The translations under genes were made by a program, and so were the position numbers. The notes beneath the pieces were generated by a model. That model did no database searches, was not told the origin of the DNA, and saw only the letters and a program-made list of their open reading frames with translations. Source: Dactylorhiza incarnata (taxonomy: Eukaryota > Streptophyta > Magnoliopsida > Asparagales > Orchidaceae). Taken from it: a stretch of 64,000 bases of DNA. Positions 1 to 9,090 of this stretch are shown piece by piece. The stretch is taken from positions 2,294,001-2,358,000 of the forward strand of contig JAWHQI010000065.1 in NCBI GenBank assembly GCA_033032865.1. Direction: 5' to 3'. How positions within the stretch are numbered: the stretch's first letter is position 1; each line of letters starts with the position of its first letter.

Positions 1-290
1 CAAAGTAACTTTGAATAGAAGTAAGAATAACTCAGACTGGTAGTCGATATATTAATTGAAGTCGACGCAATGCCGAAAGGTATTCGACGCAAAAAGCAGA
101 GTCAGTCAAAGCAACATTTAAAGTCGACAGAACTTCGAATTATATTTGACTCAGAAGTCAGAGCTCAAAGACTAGGTCTTCATCTCGACGGATACGTCGA
201 TAAGGACTCGACGCAACGTCAATATCAGAGTTCATTTCGATATCAGAGTGGAAGTAGTGAGATGAGGAATTATATCACATGTGGATTCTG
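1..290. repeat. TCGACG-motif-rich fragment, probable retroelement regulatory piece
   Basis: This stretch has no convincing gene. It holds repeated short motifs built on TCGACG: GTCGACGCAA, ATTCGACGCAA, GTCGACAGAA, CTCGACGGA and CTCGACGCAACGTC. The same ATTCGACGCAA motif recurs at 50575-50950, inside Sirevirus-like element E. It is therefore probably a broken LTR or internal promoter piece of an E-family element, joined to remnant A at about 250-300. The 73-codon frame at 70-291 is most likely fortuitous. Confidence 0.45.
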
Positions 291-299
291 AGGTTGAGG

Positions 300-1880
300 T
301 GGATGGAGTAGGTGTCTCTGGAGTCAGAGTAGGAGTCAAGAGACTTGGCATAAGTGGCACTGTAGGTACTATAGCCTCACTTTGCTGCCTTCTTGTTGTT
401 TACACTCTCAGCTCCCCCTGAACTCGAGGTCCACCATCCACTGATTCATTCTACTTATGTACCGGCGTCATAGCTGACTCCACGCCCTTTTGCACACGAT
501 GACAAGAGATACTCACTATCCGCCTCTCACCACCACTGTTATCCTCCCCCCTCTCACCTCATATTGTCTGTAACGAGTGAGTCCCCAAGTGGCGAGTCAA
601 TCGGAGAGGAATAATATGGCTCAAGCTCTCTAAATGTGACATCCATACCGACGAATAATTTTCTCTCCACCGGACTCCAACACATACCCTTTTTGGGTAA
701 GCCGAATACCTAACAAACACACACTTCAACGCCCTTAGATCCAATTTTCCCAAATTTGGTTTATTGTCCTGCACAAAGCACACGCAACCAAAGGTCTTAA
801 GGGATAGAATATCTTCATTCTTCCCTTGCAGCATCTTAATCGGAAACATCCAATCCAATACTCGTGAGGGTGTCCGATTGATCAAATAGGTTGCTGTTAG
901 AACAGCTTGCCCCCATAAGTACTTTGACACCTTCATTGATATCATCGTACTTCGAGACACTTTCAAAAGATGTATGTTCTTTCGTTCAGCTACTCCATTC
1001 TGCTCTGGTGTGTAGGGGAAACTGGTTTGATATTGAATTTTCTGTGACGACAAGTACTCTTCAAACGCCTTGTTAATGTACCATGTCCCATTATCAGACC
1101 TCAACATCATTACAACTGCACCGTATTGAGTTTGAACGCGTTTGTGAAATTCTTTGAAGCAGTCAAACACATCACTTTTGTTTTTCATTAAATAAAGTCA
1201 GGTAACACGAGAGAAACGGTCAATAAAAGACACAAAATACCAAAATTTATTCACAGTAGGTGGGAGACATGGTCCCCAAACATCAAAATGTACTAGATTA
1301 AATGGATAAGAACTCCTACTACCATAACTGGAATAACAGTTTCTGGTATATTTTCCTAACTCGCATGCATCACATACAAGTTTTTCGTAATTAGATTTCT
1401 TAATCAAAAGAGGATACATCTGACTCAAATAGTAAAAGAAGGGTGTCCCAGATGCTGATGATGAAGTTGTAGCAAGTCCTCCACGCTCCTCCCATCTCTT
1501 GTAGTACCATTTATAATGGTTGAAAGAGCCGAGTCTATACTTTGCTTGTTCAGGTACCACAAGCCACTATACCATGTGTCTGTCCCAAGTCTCCTGTTGA
1601 TCTCCTTCTCCTGGAAGATCACCTTCGGGATATCAAACAAAACAACACATTTTAGTTGGGATATAATGACACTAATGGATAAGAGATTCATAGGAAAGGA
1701 AGCAACATGCAAAACATTGGACAAAGTCAACTTGTTGGTATATTACACAGTACCCTTATCAACCACTGGCTGAGCTGTGTCATTGACAATCTGAATGCGC
1801 TCAGGGACTGTTAGGGGAGTATACGAACGGAATTCCCTAGCATCCCCAGTGGCATGTCGAGAAGCACCTGAATCGACTAT
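300..1880 (-). pseudogene. Element A pol remnant: protease, GAG-pre-integrase, integrase
   Basis: Reading leftwards, the aspartic protease motif DSGASRHATG is encoded near 1850-1870, just after an in-frame stop. The GAG-pre-integrase zinc-binding part follows (LGHPSF near 1430, then CDACELGKYTRN near 1370). The integrase core (559-1329) keeps RSDNG and NGVAERKN, with the second catalytic Asp and the Glu. A frame change separates the pieces at about 1190. From 558 to about 300 the frame resembles the Pro/Ser/Thr-rich linker that precedes RT in copia polyproteins, then homology ends. The product would be the DNA-joining part of a copia polyprotein. It is clearly dead. Confidence 0.82.
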
Positions 1881-2219
1881 CTAATCTGGTGATCCAGTGG
1901 TAAGTATAGATGCGAGGATAAGTGTATCATAAGTACCTGCGGTTGAGTGAGCAAAAGTGGCAATGTTACCCCTTGATGAAGCTAGAGTGAGTGCGTCATC
2001 AATCATACCCTTCTGCTTCCTCCGCATCAGCTGGGAGTAAGCATCCAAAATCTCCTGCTCCTCAGAGTAACCCACATCAGCCATACTCCCTTCTTTCTCT
2101 CCCTCTGCTATCATCAGATTTGGCTGGTAGGCTCCTCTTCCAACACCCCTACGACCTCCATGACTGCGACCATGACTGCCAAACTTTCCCCGTCTACCAG
2201 CATCCCGCTCCCTTGGTGG

Positions 2220-3008
2220 TTTGTGGCAAGCATGTCGTAAATGACCTATCTCACCACAATTGAAACACTGTCGTATCTCAACCTTCTATTCGGTGTGCCT
2301 TGAATTGGTGAGCACTAGTGCCGATTTCACCCGTGAAAGTGCAGTTGCACCATACAGAAGCCTAATCCGGCTCTCCTCTTGCATCATAGTTGAGATTGTC
2401 TCATCCAGGGACGGAATTTACGGTTGAGGGAGCAGCATTGCACACCTTGGCTCAAATGTCGGGTTCAACCCCCTCATAAAGTGCATTGTCCGTCTCTGAG
2501 CATCTCGCTCCCATTTCATGCACTCGGGATCTTTGCAACATGCAACTGGTGAGAAATGATCATAGTCTGCCCACAGTCGCTCCAGATCTGCGACATATTC
2601 CTGAATCAATCAATTTCCCTGGTTTACTCTCTCTATCTACCTCTCGATCTGAAACACTCTCATGTTGTTGTCGACTCTTGCACAGATCCTCTGCAACTTC
2701 CCCCAAACATCAGTCACGGTCTCTATGCCATCCACCGTGACAGCGATAGATACGACCATAGAGTTTAGGAGCCAAGTGTGTAGCATGCTATGTGTAGTCT
2801 ACCACTAATTGTACCCATCCGAGTCCTTCTCTGGCTCCCCTTTCTCACCACTCAGATAGCCCTCCAGGTTCCTCCCAGAGAGTGCCCTCTTCACCTGACG
2901 CGAACAGCTTAAGTATGTAGTTGATCCACCGAGTTTCAGCTCCACAGGAGGGAGATCCAACTTCATCGGAGGCGACGACGACTGAGTCGAACTCTTGCCT
3001 TTGGACAT
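2220..3008 (-). pseudogene. Element A gag remnant with CCHC zinc knuckle
   Basis: The probable start is the ATG at 3008 (MSKGKSS...). The N-terminal part includes the copia-type stretch LKLGGSTTYLS, then a break at about 2805. A further part (2418-2609) resembles the UBN2-type gag core. Near 2225-2268 the minus strand encodes a CX2CX4HX4C knuckle (CFNC-GEIG-H-LRHA-C), followed by a Gly/Arg-rich tail. Gag would form the particle and bind the RNA. Several stops and frame changes make it non-functional. Confidence 0.78.
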
Positions 3009-3369
3009 CCGCAAAAATTCAAAGAATATTTTTAGGCCAGCCTCCTCCATTTTGGCAACCAATTTTTCCATGAGCACGCACAACTCTTGGTTTATTTATT
3101 TTTCCTCTTGTCTTGCCGCAAAACAAATTGGGCCGCAAAACCAACTTCAGTGTTTGTTTTCCCTGCAGCACCAGGCAGACCACACCAAGAATCCCTCGCG
3201 CACTAGGCAAATGACTTCCTCTCGCCGCAATCCCACTGTTGAGCTCCTCCTAGTGCAACTGCTGTGCGCACAACCGCACATCGACTCCTACTACCGCACA
3301 TTGACTCCTATTGCGACTCCCGCTGCGCGTATAGCGCACAGTGAGCATGGAATCTGTCGTGTGCTCCTC

Positions 3370-3640
3370 CTACTATTGCGACTCCCTCTGCGCGTTGCGC
3401 ACTCCCTCTGCGCGCACTTTCGCGCTCCCTCTGCGCGCACTATCTCGCTCCCTCTGCACACACTGTCGCGCACCCTCTGCACGCACTGTCGCGCTCCCTC
3501 TGCACGCACTGTCGCGCTCCCTCTGCGTGCGTGCGCTCTCTCTGAGCGCACACCAAAGGCTTGCGTGTGCGGCACTGCTGCACTCCTTCTGTGCCTGCAC
3601 TCCCTCTGTGCGCACTCCTCCTACCGCGCACTGCTGCGTG
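3370..3640 (-). repeat. GC-rich tandem repeats (about 23-24 bp) in element A leader
   Basis: Degenerate copies of a unit containing CTCCCTCTGC and GCGCACTGTC follow each other between the primer-binding site and gag. Long Arg/Glu-rich frames on the minus strand here are products of the repeat and not genes. Element B has a comparable leader repeat with unrelated sequence. Confidence 0.75.
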
Positions 3641-3847
3641 AAGAGTCGCACGATCTCATGCGCAGTGCCGCGTGAAGAGACGCACGACGCTCCTACCGTT
3701 TCTCGCCCGTACTGCAATCCCAAATCGCTGCACCAAGCTTTCCTCGCTGGAGAGAGCTCGCTCGACGCAGGGGATTCGTCGACGGGATTGATCCGAGCAA
3801 GTCTTTGATGAGACGTACCGGATCGAGAAATCGTTTATCGGATTCTG

Positions 3848-3859
3848 GCTCTGGTACCA
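3848..3859 (-). other. Element A primer-binding site
   Basis: The minus strand reads TGGTACCAGAGC, a one-base variant of the initiator-tRNA-Met-type primer site TGGTATCAGAGC used by most plant copia elements. It lies directly inside the LTR and fixes the element's orientation. Confidence 0.85.
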
Positions 3860-4036
3860 AGTAGAAATAGGAACGAATGTTATTTTTATTATTTGCATGT
3901 CGGTTACATTGCTCCCTTATATATACACACACAAAAGGGGAACCAAATACATGATTGGAAATGTGAGAATAAATACAAAAAGAGGAGGGCGCTAAACGCA
4001 CACCAATTGGTGCTAAACGTACACCAATTACCAACA
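3860..4036 (-). repeat. Element A 5' LTR (about 177 bp)
   Basis: On the minus strand it begins TGTTGGTAATTGG at 4036 and ends next to the primer site. The expected terminal CA appears to have become CT. It contains a duplicated phrase (GTACGTTTAGC / GTGCGTTTAGC) and TATA-like text near 3915-3925. The length fits short-LTR copia lineages. Confidence 0.7.
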
Positions 4037-4109
4037 TATTCCACTACCGCTGTTATTTGGTAACAGTGTTGATACCGAGCATTGATTGTTGCAGTGCAAG
4101 AGGAAGTTA

Positions 4110-4432
4110 TTTGCAATCTTGAAGAGTCGAATGAGAAATATTACCATGTTATAGACAAGAATTGTCTTTTATGAGCCATTGTTGAAGGAAACCTCGTGAT
4201 GGTCCATTTGCAAAAGGAATGTTTTTCTGCATGTACCTACAACAATCTGAAGCCCCATAAGATAGGTCCTCACAAGGTTCTTCAGGTGATAAACGATGAT
4301 GTCTATGTACTCGACCTTCTGCCAGGTTGGGCAATATCTCCTAAAATCAAAGTAGTGGATCTCTCAATATTTTACCCGAATATTCCAGTGACGTTGCAGA
4401 CTCTGGGTCGAGTCTTTTTCAAGCGTGGATGA
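4110..4432 (+). pseudogene. Ty3/gypsy integrase C-terminal scrap
   Basis: The open part (4196-4432, 78 residues) starts MMVHLQKECF and contains KPHKIGPHKVLQ and YVLDLL. These match the integrase C-terminal part found in gypsy polyproteins. The frame continues upstream through a stop at about 4170. No catalytic core, RT or LTR is present, so only a small relic is left, beside element A's LTR. Confidence 0.7.
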
Positions 4433-4975
4433 CTGACATAGGAGCATGTGATATGGAAGCTTTCATGAAACAATGTTAATTCAGACACTTATAATTGCCC
4501 CTATACAAATTGAGTCTCCGGAACTGTTACAGAAAGTCTATTGGAGTACCCATTAAATTCAAGGAGCTCGGGCCTAGTGGATTTATACGTATCAACCCCA
4601 ATTCCCAAATGAAGCCCTGATATGAGCAGTTTTGAATTGATTCACAATCGATGTCCTAATACGAGTCGTGTTAAGCTACTTTATTTGCATTTTTTTTGTT
4701 TTTATGGCTTGAGGTTATAAAGCCGCTGTTGTATCTTTGTTTTCTGCAGCTGATTGTCGTTTTGAACCCTAGCTGCCTCTAAGGCTTCTTGTGTTGAGAA
4801 CTCGATGTGGTAAGATTTTTTCAATCCATACTTCTGCATCAAGTCACCTCCATCCCATTGAGCATACTAATAACATTACATGTGTATTTCAAATGTCTCG
4901 TACAACTCGCTTAATTGTTGTGTATTTTTCAATAAATGTGACAACTTGTGTATGCAACCTCATGTTCAGGGAAAG
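4433..4975. other. Non-coding stretch, no gene recognised
   Basis: The first part may be the 3' tail of the gypsy relic. The rest is AT-rich and could be intron of the deaminase-like gene whose last exons lie at 5325-5602. I looked for upstream exons of that gene and found none. Confidence 0.4.
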
Positions 4976-5109
4976 GGGGTGGTAAAGTGCACTGATCTGA
5001 CGGTCCGCATGGATCAGTGCAATGCACTTTGAAATGTGTGTACTGATCCACGCGGATCGTCGGATCAGTGCACTTTACCGTAAAGTGCAAAAGTGCACTT
5101 TACCACCCC
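4976..5109. mobile_element. Fold-back MITE, 134 bp
   Basis: The ends are inverted repeats of about 18 bp: GGGGTGGTAAAGTGCACT on the left and its reverse complement at 5092-5109. Inside, 4981-5021 pairs with 5039-5079 over about 41 bp with four mismatches, giving a long hairpin. A second copy of the end (5080-5109) follows the right arm, so the right end is partly duplicated. Flanks resemble each other (GGAAAG / CTTTTCC), so the true ends may lie a few bases further out. No clear target duplication is seen, so the superfamily is undecided. Confidence 0.8.
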
Positions 5110-5294
5110 TTTTCCTCTCATTGTAAATATCCATTCGTCCTAGAGAACCCACAACCATTATTGATTAGTTTGATTAAACATACTGCAATTATGGCTGTGT
5201 TTAATGCTAACATGGTGATTAGAACACTAATTATGCATCTCGAATTTATCCTCGGGCATATTTTTATTCATGTATTATTTTTTCGTGACCATTG

Positions 5295-5316
5295 CCCCCC
5301 CCCCCCCCCCCCCCCC
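5295..5316. repeat. C22 homopolymer in intron polypyrimidine tract
   Basis: A run of 22 C lies 8 bases before the AG acceptor of the first deaminase-like exon (5325), where a mixed pyrimidine tract would normally be. Confidence 0.85.
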
Positions 5317-5324
5317 AATTGCAG

Positions 5325-5602
5325 TATTTCCAGCCTCGTATACAGCATGCGAAATGAAAATATTGAATCTGTAATGTGCAATGGTCGGTGGATCTTGAAG
5401 GATAAGAAAATCTCAAATCTAAATGAGGTTTGTTTTGCTTTTGTTTTCATAGAAATGAACAAAAAAACAATTTTTAATACATTATTTTTCTTGCTTTGCT
5501 TCTCTTGCGCAGGAAGAAGTTTATTCATTAGCAACGAAAGCTGCTGACAACCTTCTCAAAAGGGCTGGCATTATCCTTCCAAACAGGTTCAACTGTTTAT
5601 GA
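5325..5602 (+). CDS. 3' end (two exons) of an amidohydrolase/deaminase-like gene
   Basis: Exon 1 is 5325-5427 (acceptor TTGCAG, donor GTTTGT) and exon 2 is 5513-5602 (acceptor GCGCAG), ending in TGA at 5600-5602. The intron is 85 bp. The exons encode SSLVYSMRNENIESVMCNGR and continue to a C-terminus LPNRFNCL. This resembles the end of plant ATZ/TRZ-type amidohydrolases annotated as methylthioadenosine/S-adenosylhomocysteine deaminase-like proteins. The resemblance is recalled, not searched. The metal-binding catalytic part is upstream and not visible between 4433 and 5300. Open frame and clean splice sites suggest either a gene with a long transposon-filled intron or a recent fragment. This is the only host gene I can support. 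Confidence 0.62.
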
Positions 5603-5862
5603 TCTCTGAACTGAAGCTACTGGCAGCTTCACCAAAATATTATTTTGTCCATGCTACCAACATTCAAACTTGGTCTTCAATTTGTTTTTCATGGGTAAAA
5701 TAGTTGTTTCAATAAGAATATGGACTACTTGAACAATGTTTCAACAACAAAAAATTTCTCCATTTCACGTTTATCATGTTGATGTTTTCTTCACATTTTT
5801 TTTTCTTTGAATAAGAAGTTTCTTCACTTATTTGGTCTTCAATTTTGGTGTGAATCTATATT
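5603..5862. other. Probable 3' UTR and flank of the deaminase-like gene
   Basis: AT-rich non-coding sequence after the stop codon. No other feature is recognised before the Tourist-like element. Confidence 0.4.
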
Positions 5863-6881
5863 GGCTCTGTTTGGGGCGGCGGTGGCGGTGGGAAAAGCTC
5901 TATTCCCACCGCCACCACCCTTTTAAAGGTGTTTGGATGAGTAGCTTTTTCAAGAAAGGCGTTTTTGGAGCTTTTTGAGGAGTCGGTCCAACATGACTTT
6001 CTTAAAAAATGTTTTCTCTACTTTCAGCTTTTCCTCTTTTATTCGAGGGTTTACGAAAGTCACGCACCGACCATTCGTGATCTGCCTTTCTTCTTTCTCA
6101 CCGCTGCAAATATTTTTTTCTCTCATTCACGATTCTTCACCATTCACTATCTTTGTTTCTCGCCGCTGACCTTTTATAACTTGCTTATTTAGGATTTATA
6201 TAATATTTACTTATCTATGCGATAATTGATTTAACATAAACACATTTATTATTAAAAAAGTGTAAAACATTTTTTTAAAGCACTTAAATGATGATTTTCC
6301 AAAAAGTCTACAGCTTTTTCACAACAGCTTTCTGAAAAGCTTCAATCTCACCATAGGTTTCTCACCACTGCTTTTTCCACCGCCACCCCAAACCTAAGTT
6401 GTTAAAGGCGCGCCTCAGGCGCGCCTAAGGCTCCAGGCTCACCAGGCTCAGATGATTGCGCCTTTGTGCGCCTTTTTTGCGCCTTTGGAGAATAAACGAC
6501 GCACTTGAGTGTAATTTTTGCTATAAATTTTTCTTTTTCAAAATAAGGAAAGAAATAACGTAAGAATTCAACAATTTTTCCTGATGTAGTGTTTGTGAAA
6601 CAAAATCGAACGTCAAGGCTTAAATATGGTCCTAGTGACCACACTGATTTTATTTTTTAAGAGATATAAATGATAGCAATGAATGATTAATGAGTAGAAT
6701 AGACAAAGAATCTGATCAAGAAGATGAATTGATGTTTAATGATAATTATTTAAATTGGATGTGATTGCGCCTTGCCTACGTCAGGCGCGCGCCTGCGCCT
6801 TGAGCCTTGCGCTTAGGCTCCAAAACCGATTTGCGCCTTGGTGCGCCTTGCGCCTTTAATAACTAAGCCCCAAACAGAGCC
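5863..6881. mobile_element. Tourist/PIF-Harbinger-like MITE, interrupted
   Basis: The left end reads GGCTCTGTTTGGGGCGGCGG. The right end, read inward, is the same over GGCTCTGTTTGGGG and continues with GGCGGTGG. Both flanks have ATT (5860-5862 and 6882-6884), a plausible 3-bp duplication. The native element is about 537 bp because 6394-6867 is a later insertion in its right end. No transposase is encoded. The superfamily call rests on the terminal sequence style and duplication size. Confidence 0.75.
6394..6867. mobile_element. hAT-type MITE with AGGCGC subterminal repeats, nested
   Basis: The 474-bp element starts CTAAGTTGTTAAAGGCGC and ends with the inverted form GCGCCTTTAATAACTAAG. It is flanked by a perfect 8-bp duplication, CCCCAAAC (6386-6393 and 6868-6875), which belongs to the terminal repeat of the surrounding Tourist-like element. 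Eight bases is the hAT signature. Both ends carry many GGCGC/GCGCC subterminal repeats, the usual transposase-binding layout. It encodes nothing. Confidence 0.85.
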
Positions 6882-6969
6882 ATTAGGGGTACTAACTACA
6901 ATTTTCATATATGATGTCAACCATAATTATGGCTCCGGTGACTTTGGGCAAAAACATCGTCGTCATAGA

Positions 6970-7126
6970 ATGTATGTTTGGCACGGCAATGGTTATGACC
7001 GCCACCAAGAAAAGAAAACTAGTTTTAAGCATAAAAGTGGATGAAGTTTCTTAGGTGAGGTTGGGCGTTCATGAATGACGACGGTTCCTAACCATCGCGT
7101 TCACGACCGCCACCACCCTGCCAAAC
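6970..7126. mobile_element. Second, degraded Tourist-like MITE
   Basis: The right end, read inward from 7126, is GGCTCCGTTTGGCAGGGTGG then GGCGGTCGTGAAC. The left side near 6974 reads GTTTGGCACGGCAATGG then ATGACCGCCACC. The ends are related to each other and to the neighbour at 5863-6881. No target duplication could be fixed. Confidence 0.5.
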
Positions 7127-7427
7127 GGAGCCTAAGCCTCTAAGATTTCTAAATAGAATCATTACCTAGTAGTTCACTGTCAATCAGGTGATAAACATTT
7201 ACAAATTTTATTTAGAGATTCAGGTAGTGTTTGCTTCAACATTATTGAGAGCTGTGCGGCAGGACGAAAACAGAGTTTGGTCAAAAAGCTGCGTTTGGGT
7301 TGGCTTTACCTAAACTCCGTTTACTTTAAAAAAAAGCAGTTTTAGGGTATTATATCAAAAGCTGCTGGGAGCTCCAGTCCAGCCGCAACTTTTCGGTGAG
7401 CCAAGCGACATCTCTTCACGGCATCTC
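7127..7427. other. Non-coding flank before element B
   Basis: No gene seen. With 12656 onward it forms the pre-insertion site of element B: ATCTC at 7423-7427 is duplicated at 12656-12660. Confidence 0.5.
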
Positions 7428-7571
7428 AGTTGGATTCAAGTCCTGTTTTTATGTTTAATTATATTTTACCTGCATAAGGATATTTCGGTCCGCCTCTGTA
7501 TTTTACCTTACTCTATATATATGAGTATAGGGTATAATACATAAGTGATTTTGGTCTTTTTGTCTTCAACT
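7428..7571 (+). repeat. Element B 5' LTR
   Basis: It begins AGTTGGATTCAAG and ends TCTTCAACT. The termini are a perfect 5-bp inverted repeat, AGTTG/CAACT. With these ends the flanking 5 bp match exactly (ATCTC), so the LTR seems to end AG...CT rather than the usual TG...CA. A TATA-like run (CTATATATATGAG) sits near 7512-7525. Confidence 0.85.
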
Positions 7572-7583
7572 TAGTATCAGAGC
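7572..7583 (+). other. Element B primer-binding site (mutated)
   Basis: TAGTATCAGAGC abuts the LTR. It differs from the tRNA-Met-type site by G to A at position 2, so priming would be weakened. Confidence 0.8.
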
Positions 7584-7913
7584 GCGCGTGAAGCCCTAAT
7601 CCCGTTCTTTTTCGCTAATGCGCTTCTTCTCCTCCGTCGTTCACGCTCCTCCATTGCTTGCTGTTTTGTCGCCTCCGATGATGGTGAGCCGCAGTTCTCT
7701 GATCGACGGCAGTGCACGCTGAAGGAGCCAGCCGCCCCTCATGATGCGTGTCCTTTCTCCGTCGTATTCTTCTTCGTTCCGCTCCCGCTGAATCTGTGTC
7801 GAACAACGTCGGCCTCTTCTTCTTCATCGTCGACGACTTCCTCTTCGACGACGGCTCCTGCTGCCGGCTACTTCTTCATCGTGCGGCCTCTGCTGTCTCT
7901 TCATCTGCATCGA

Positions 7914-8045
7914 CGACGGCTTCCTCGTCGATTGTTGTGAGCTTCATTCATCGACGACTTCCTCGTCGATTGTTGTGAGCTTCATTCGTCGACGACTTCC
8001 TCATTTCATCGATTGTCGTGAGCTTCATTCGTCGACGGCTTCCTC
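7914..8045 (+). repeat. 38-bp tandem repeat in element B leader
   Basis: Units at 7914-7951 and 7952-7989 are nearly identical (core CTCGTCGATTGTTGTGAGCT). A third, 7990-8032, carries a 5-bp insertion, and a partial fourth follows. The array lies between primer site and gag, in untranslated leader. Confidence 0.85.
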
Positions 8046-8148
8046 TTCATTCGTCGATGGTTTTGCTTCTGCTTCATTTCGTCGAATGATCCACCAACAA
8101 CAGATCCTCTCCTCTTGCTTACCGTGAGCTTCTCTCCTGTTGTTCCTC

Positions 8149-9090
8149 ATGGCTGAGCTGTCGGATGCCGGTGATTCTCCATCACCAAGTGTGGTGACTC
8201 CCCGTATGAGTGCCCCTCAACGTTCCTCTGGCCATTCTGGGTCCCTAAAGATCACCACCGTTCCCTTGGATGGGACAAACTATTTGGAATGGTCCCGTGC
8301 TGCTCTGCATGTCATTCGTAGTCATCAGCTGTTTGGTTACATCGATGAGATGAAGAAGGCACCTTCTAAGGATGATCCCACCTGACAACGTTAGGACTCT
8401 GAAAATTCCCTGGTTGTCTCCTATCTTCTTCACTCTATGTCTCCAAAGGTGTACAGGAGTTATATGTTGATGGACTCCGCCTACGAGATCTGGAGTCGGG
8501 CATAGGAGGCGTATTTTCAGATTGTCAGTTCCACTCAGACTTACGAGCTGACAAGACGTCTGCTGGAGCTTCGTCAGGGAACCATGACGGTCTCCTCCTA
8601 CTTTTCAGAGTTCGAGCGTATTGCACAGGAATTGGATTACTTCGATCATTTTACCCCTGCTTGTACTGTCGATGCAGTCCGATTACAGAAACGAGACGAA
8701 TGATTTCATCTACATGTGTTTCTGATGGGATTGAGCGTGGACCTAGACATGGTTCGCACGAATATTCTTCACCGCTCTCCCCTTCCTTCTCTTCGTGAGG
8801 CATTTAGCATGGTTCTTGGTGATGAAGATCGACGAAGGTCCTTCAACAATACTTCTTCCTTCGATCGTTCTTCCCTAACCAGTGTTGGTCGTGGTAGCTC
8901 CAACAATACAAGTGGAGTTCCGACTTATGATGACTGTGGTCTCCGGGGACATACTCGAGACGGTTGCTTCAAACTTCATCCTCATCTTATTCCATCGGGA
9001 TACGGCCGTTGTCGTGGTCCTGGCCGTGGTCGTGGTCAGGGTCGAGGGGGCTATCGACAGACTGGTTCTCGCCCTCACGATGCTGCTTAA
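8149..9090 (+). pseudogene. Element B gag
   Basis: The ATG at 8149 gives MAELSDAGDSPS and a copia gag N-terminal part with NYLEWSRAALHV. In-frame stops occur at 8383 and again near 8503 and 8701, without loss of frame to 9090. The UBN2-like core is around 8520-8700. The nucleic-acid-binding region near 8930-8975 reads DDCGLRGHTRDGC, with one Cys of the CCHC set missing, then a Gly/Arg-rich tail. The gene is related to A's gag in layout only. Confidence 0.85.

Larger units (their letters stand above)
280..4036 (-). mobile_element. Copia remnant A (5' LTR, leader, gag, protease, integrase; truncated)
   Basis: Read on the minus strand from 4036 leftwards, it has a short LTR, a primer-binding site, a leader with GC-rich tandem repeats, gag with a zinc knuckle, protease, GAG-pre-integrase and integrase. 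This is Ty1/copia order as far as it goes. It stops in the integrase-RT linker, so reverse transcriptase, RNase H and the 3' LTR are missing. All frames carry stops or frameshifts. The 5 bp outside the LTR, TATTC (4037-4041), would be one target duplication; the partner is lost. Confidence 0.85.

Noticed and set aside
2995..3808. Long overlapping frames (up to 226 aa) rich in Cys/Leu/Arg
   Set aside because: They fall on GC-rich tandem repeats in element A's leader, are open in several frames on both strands, and have no domain.
7615..7978. Small Ser/Arg-rich frames on both strands
   Set aside because: They lie in element B's leader and its 38-bp repeat, before the real gag start.
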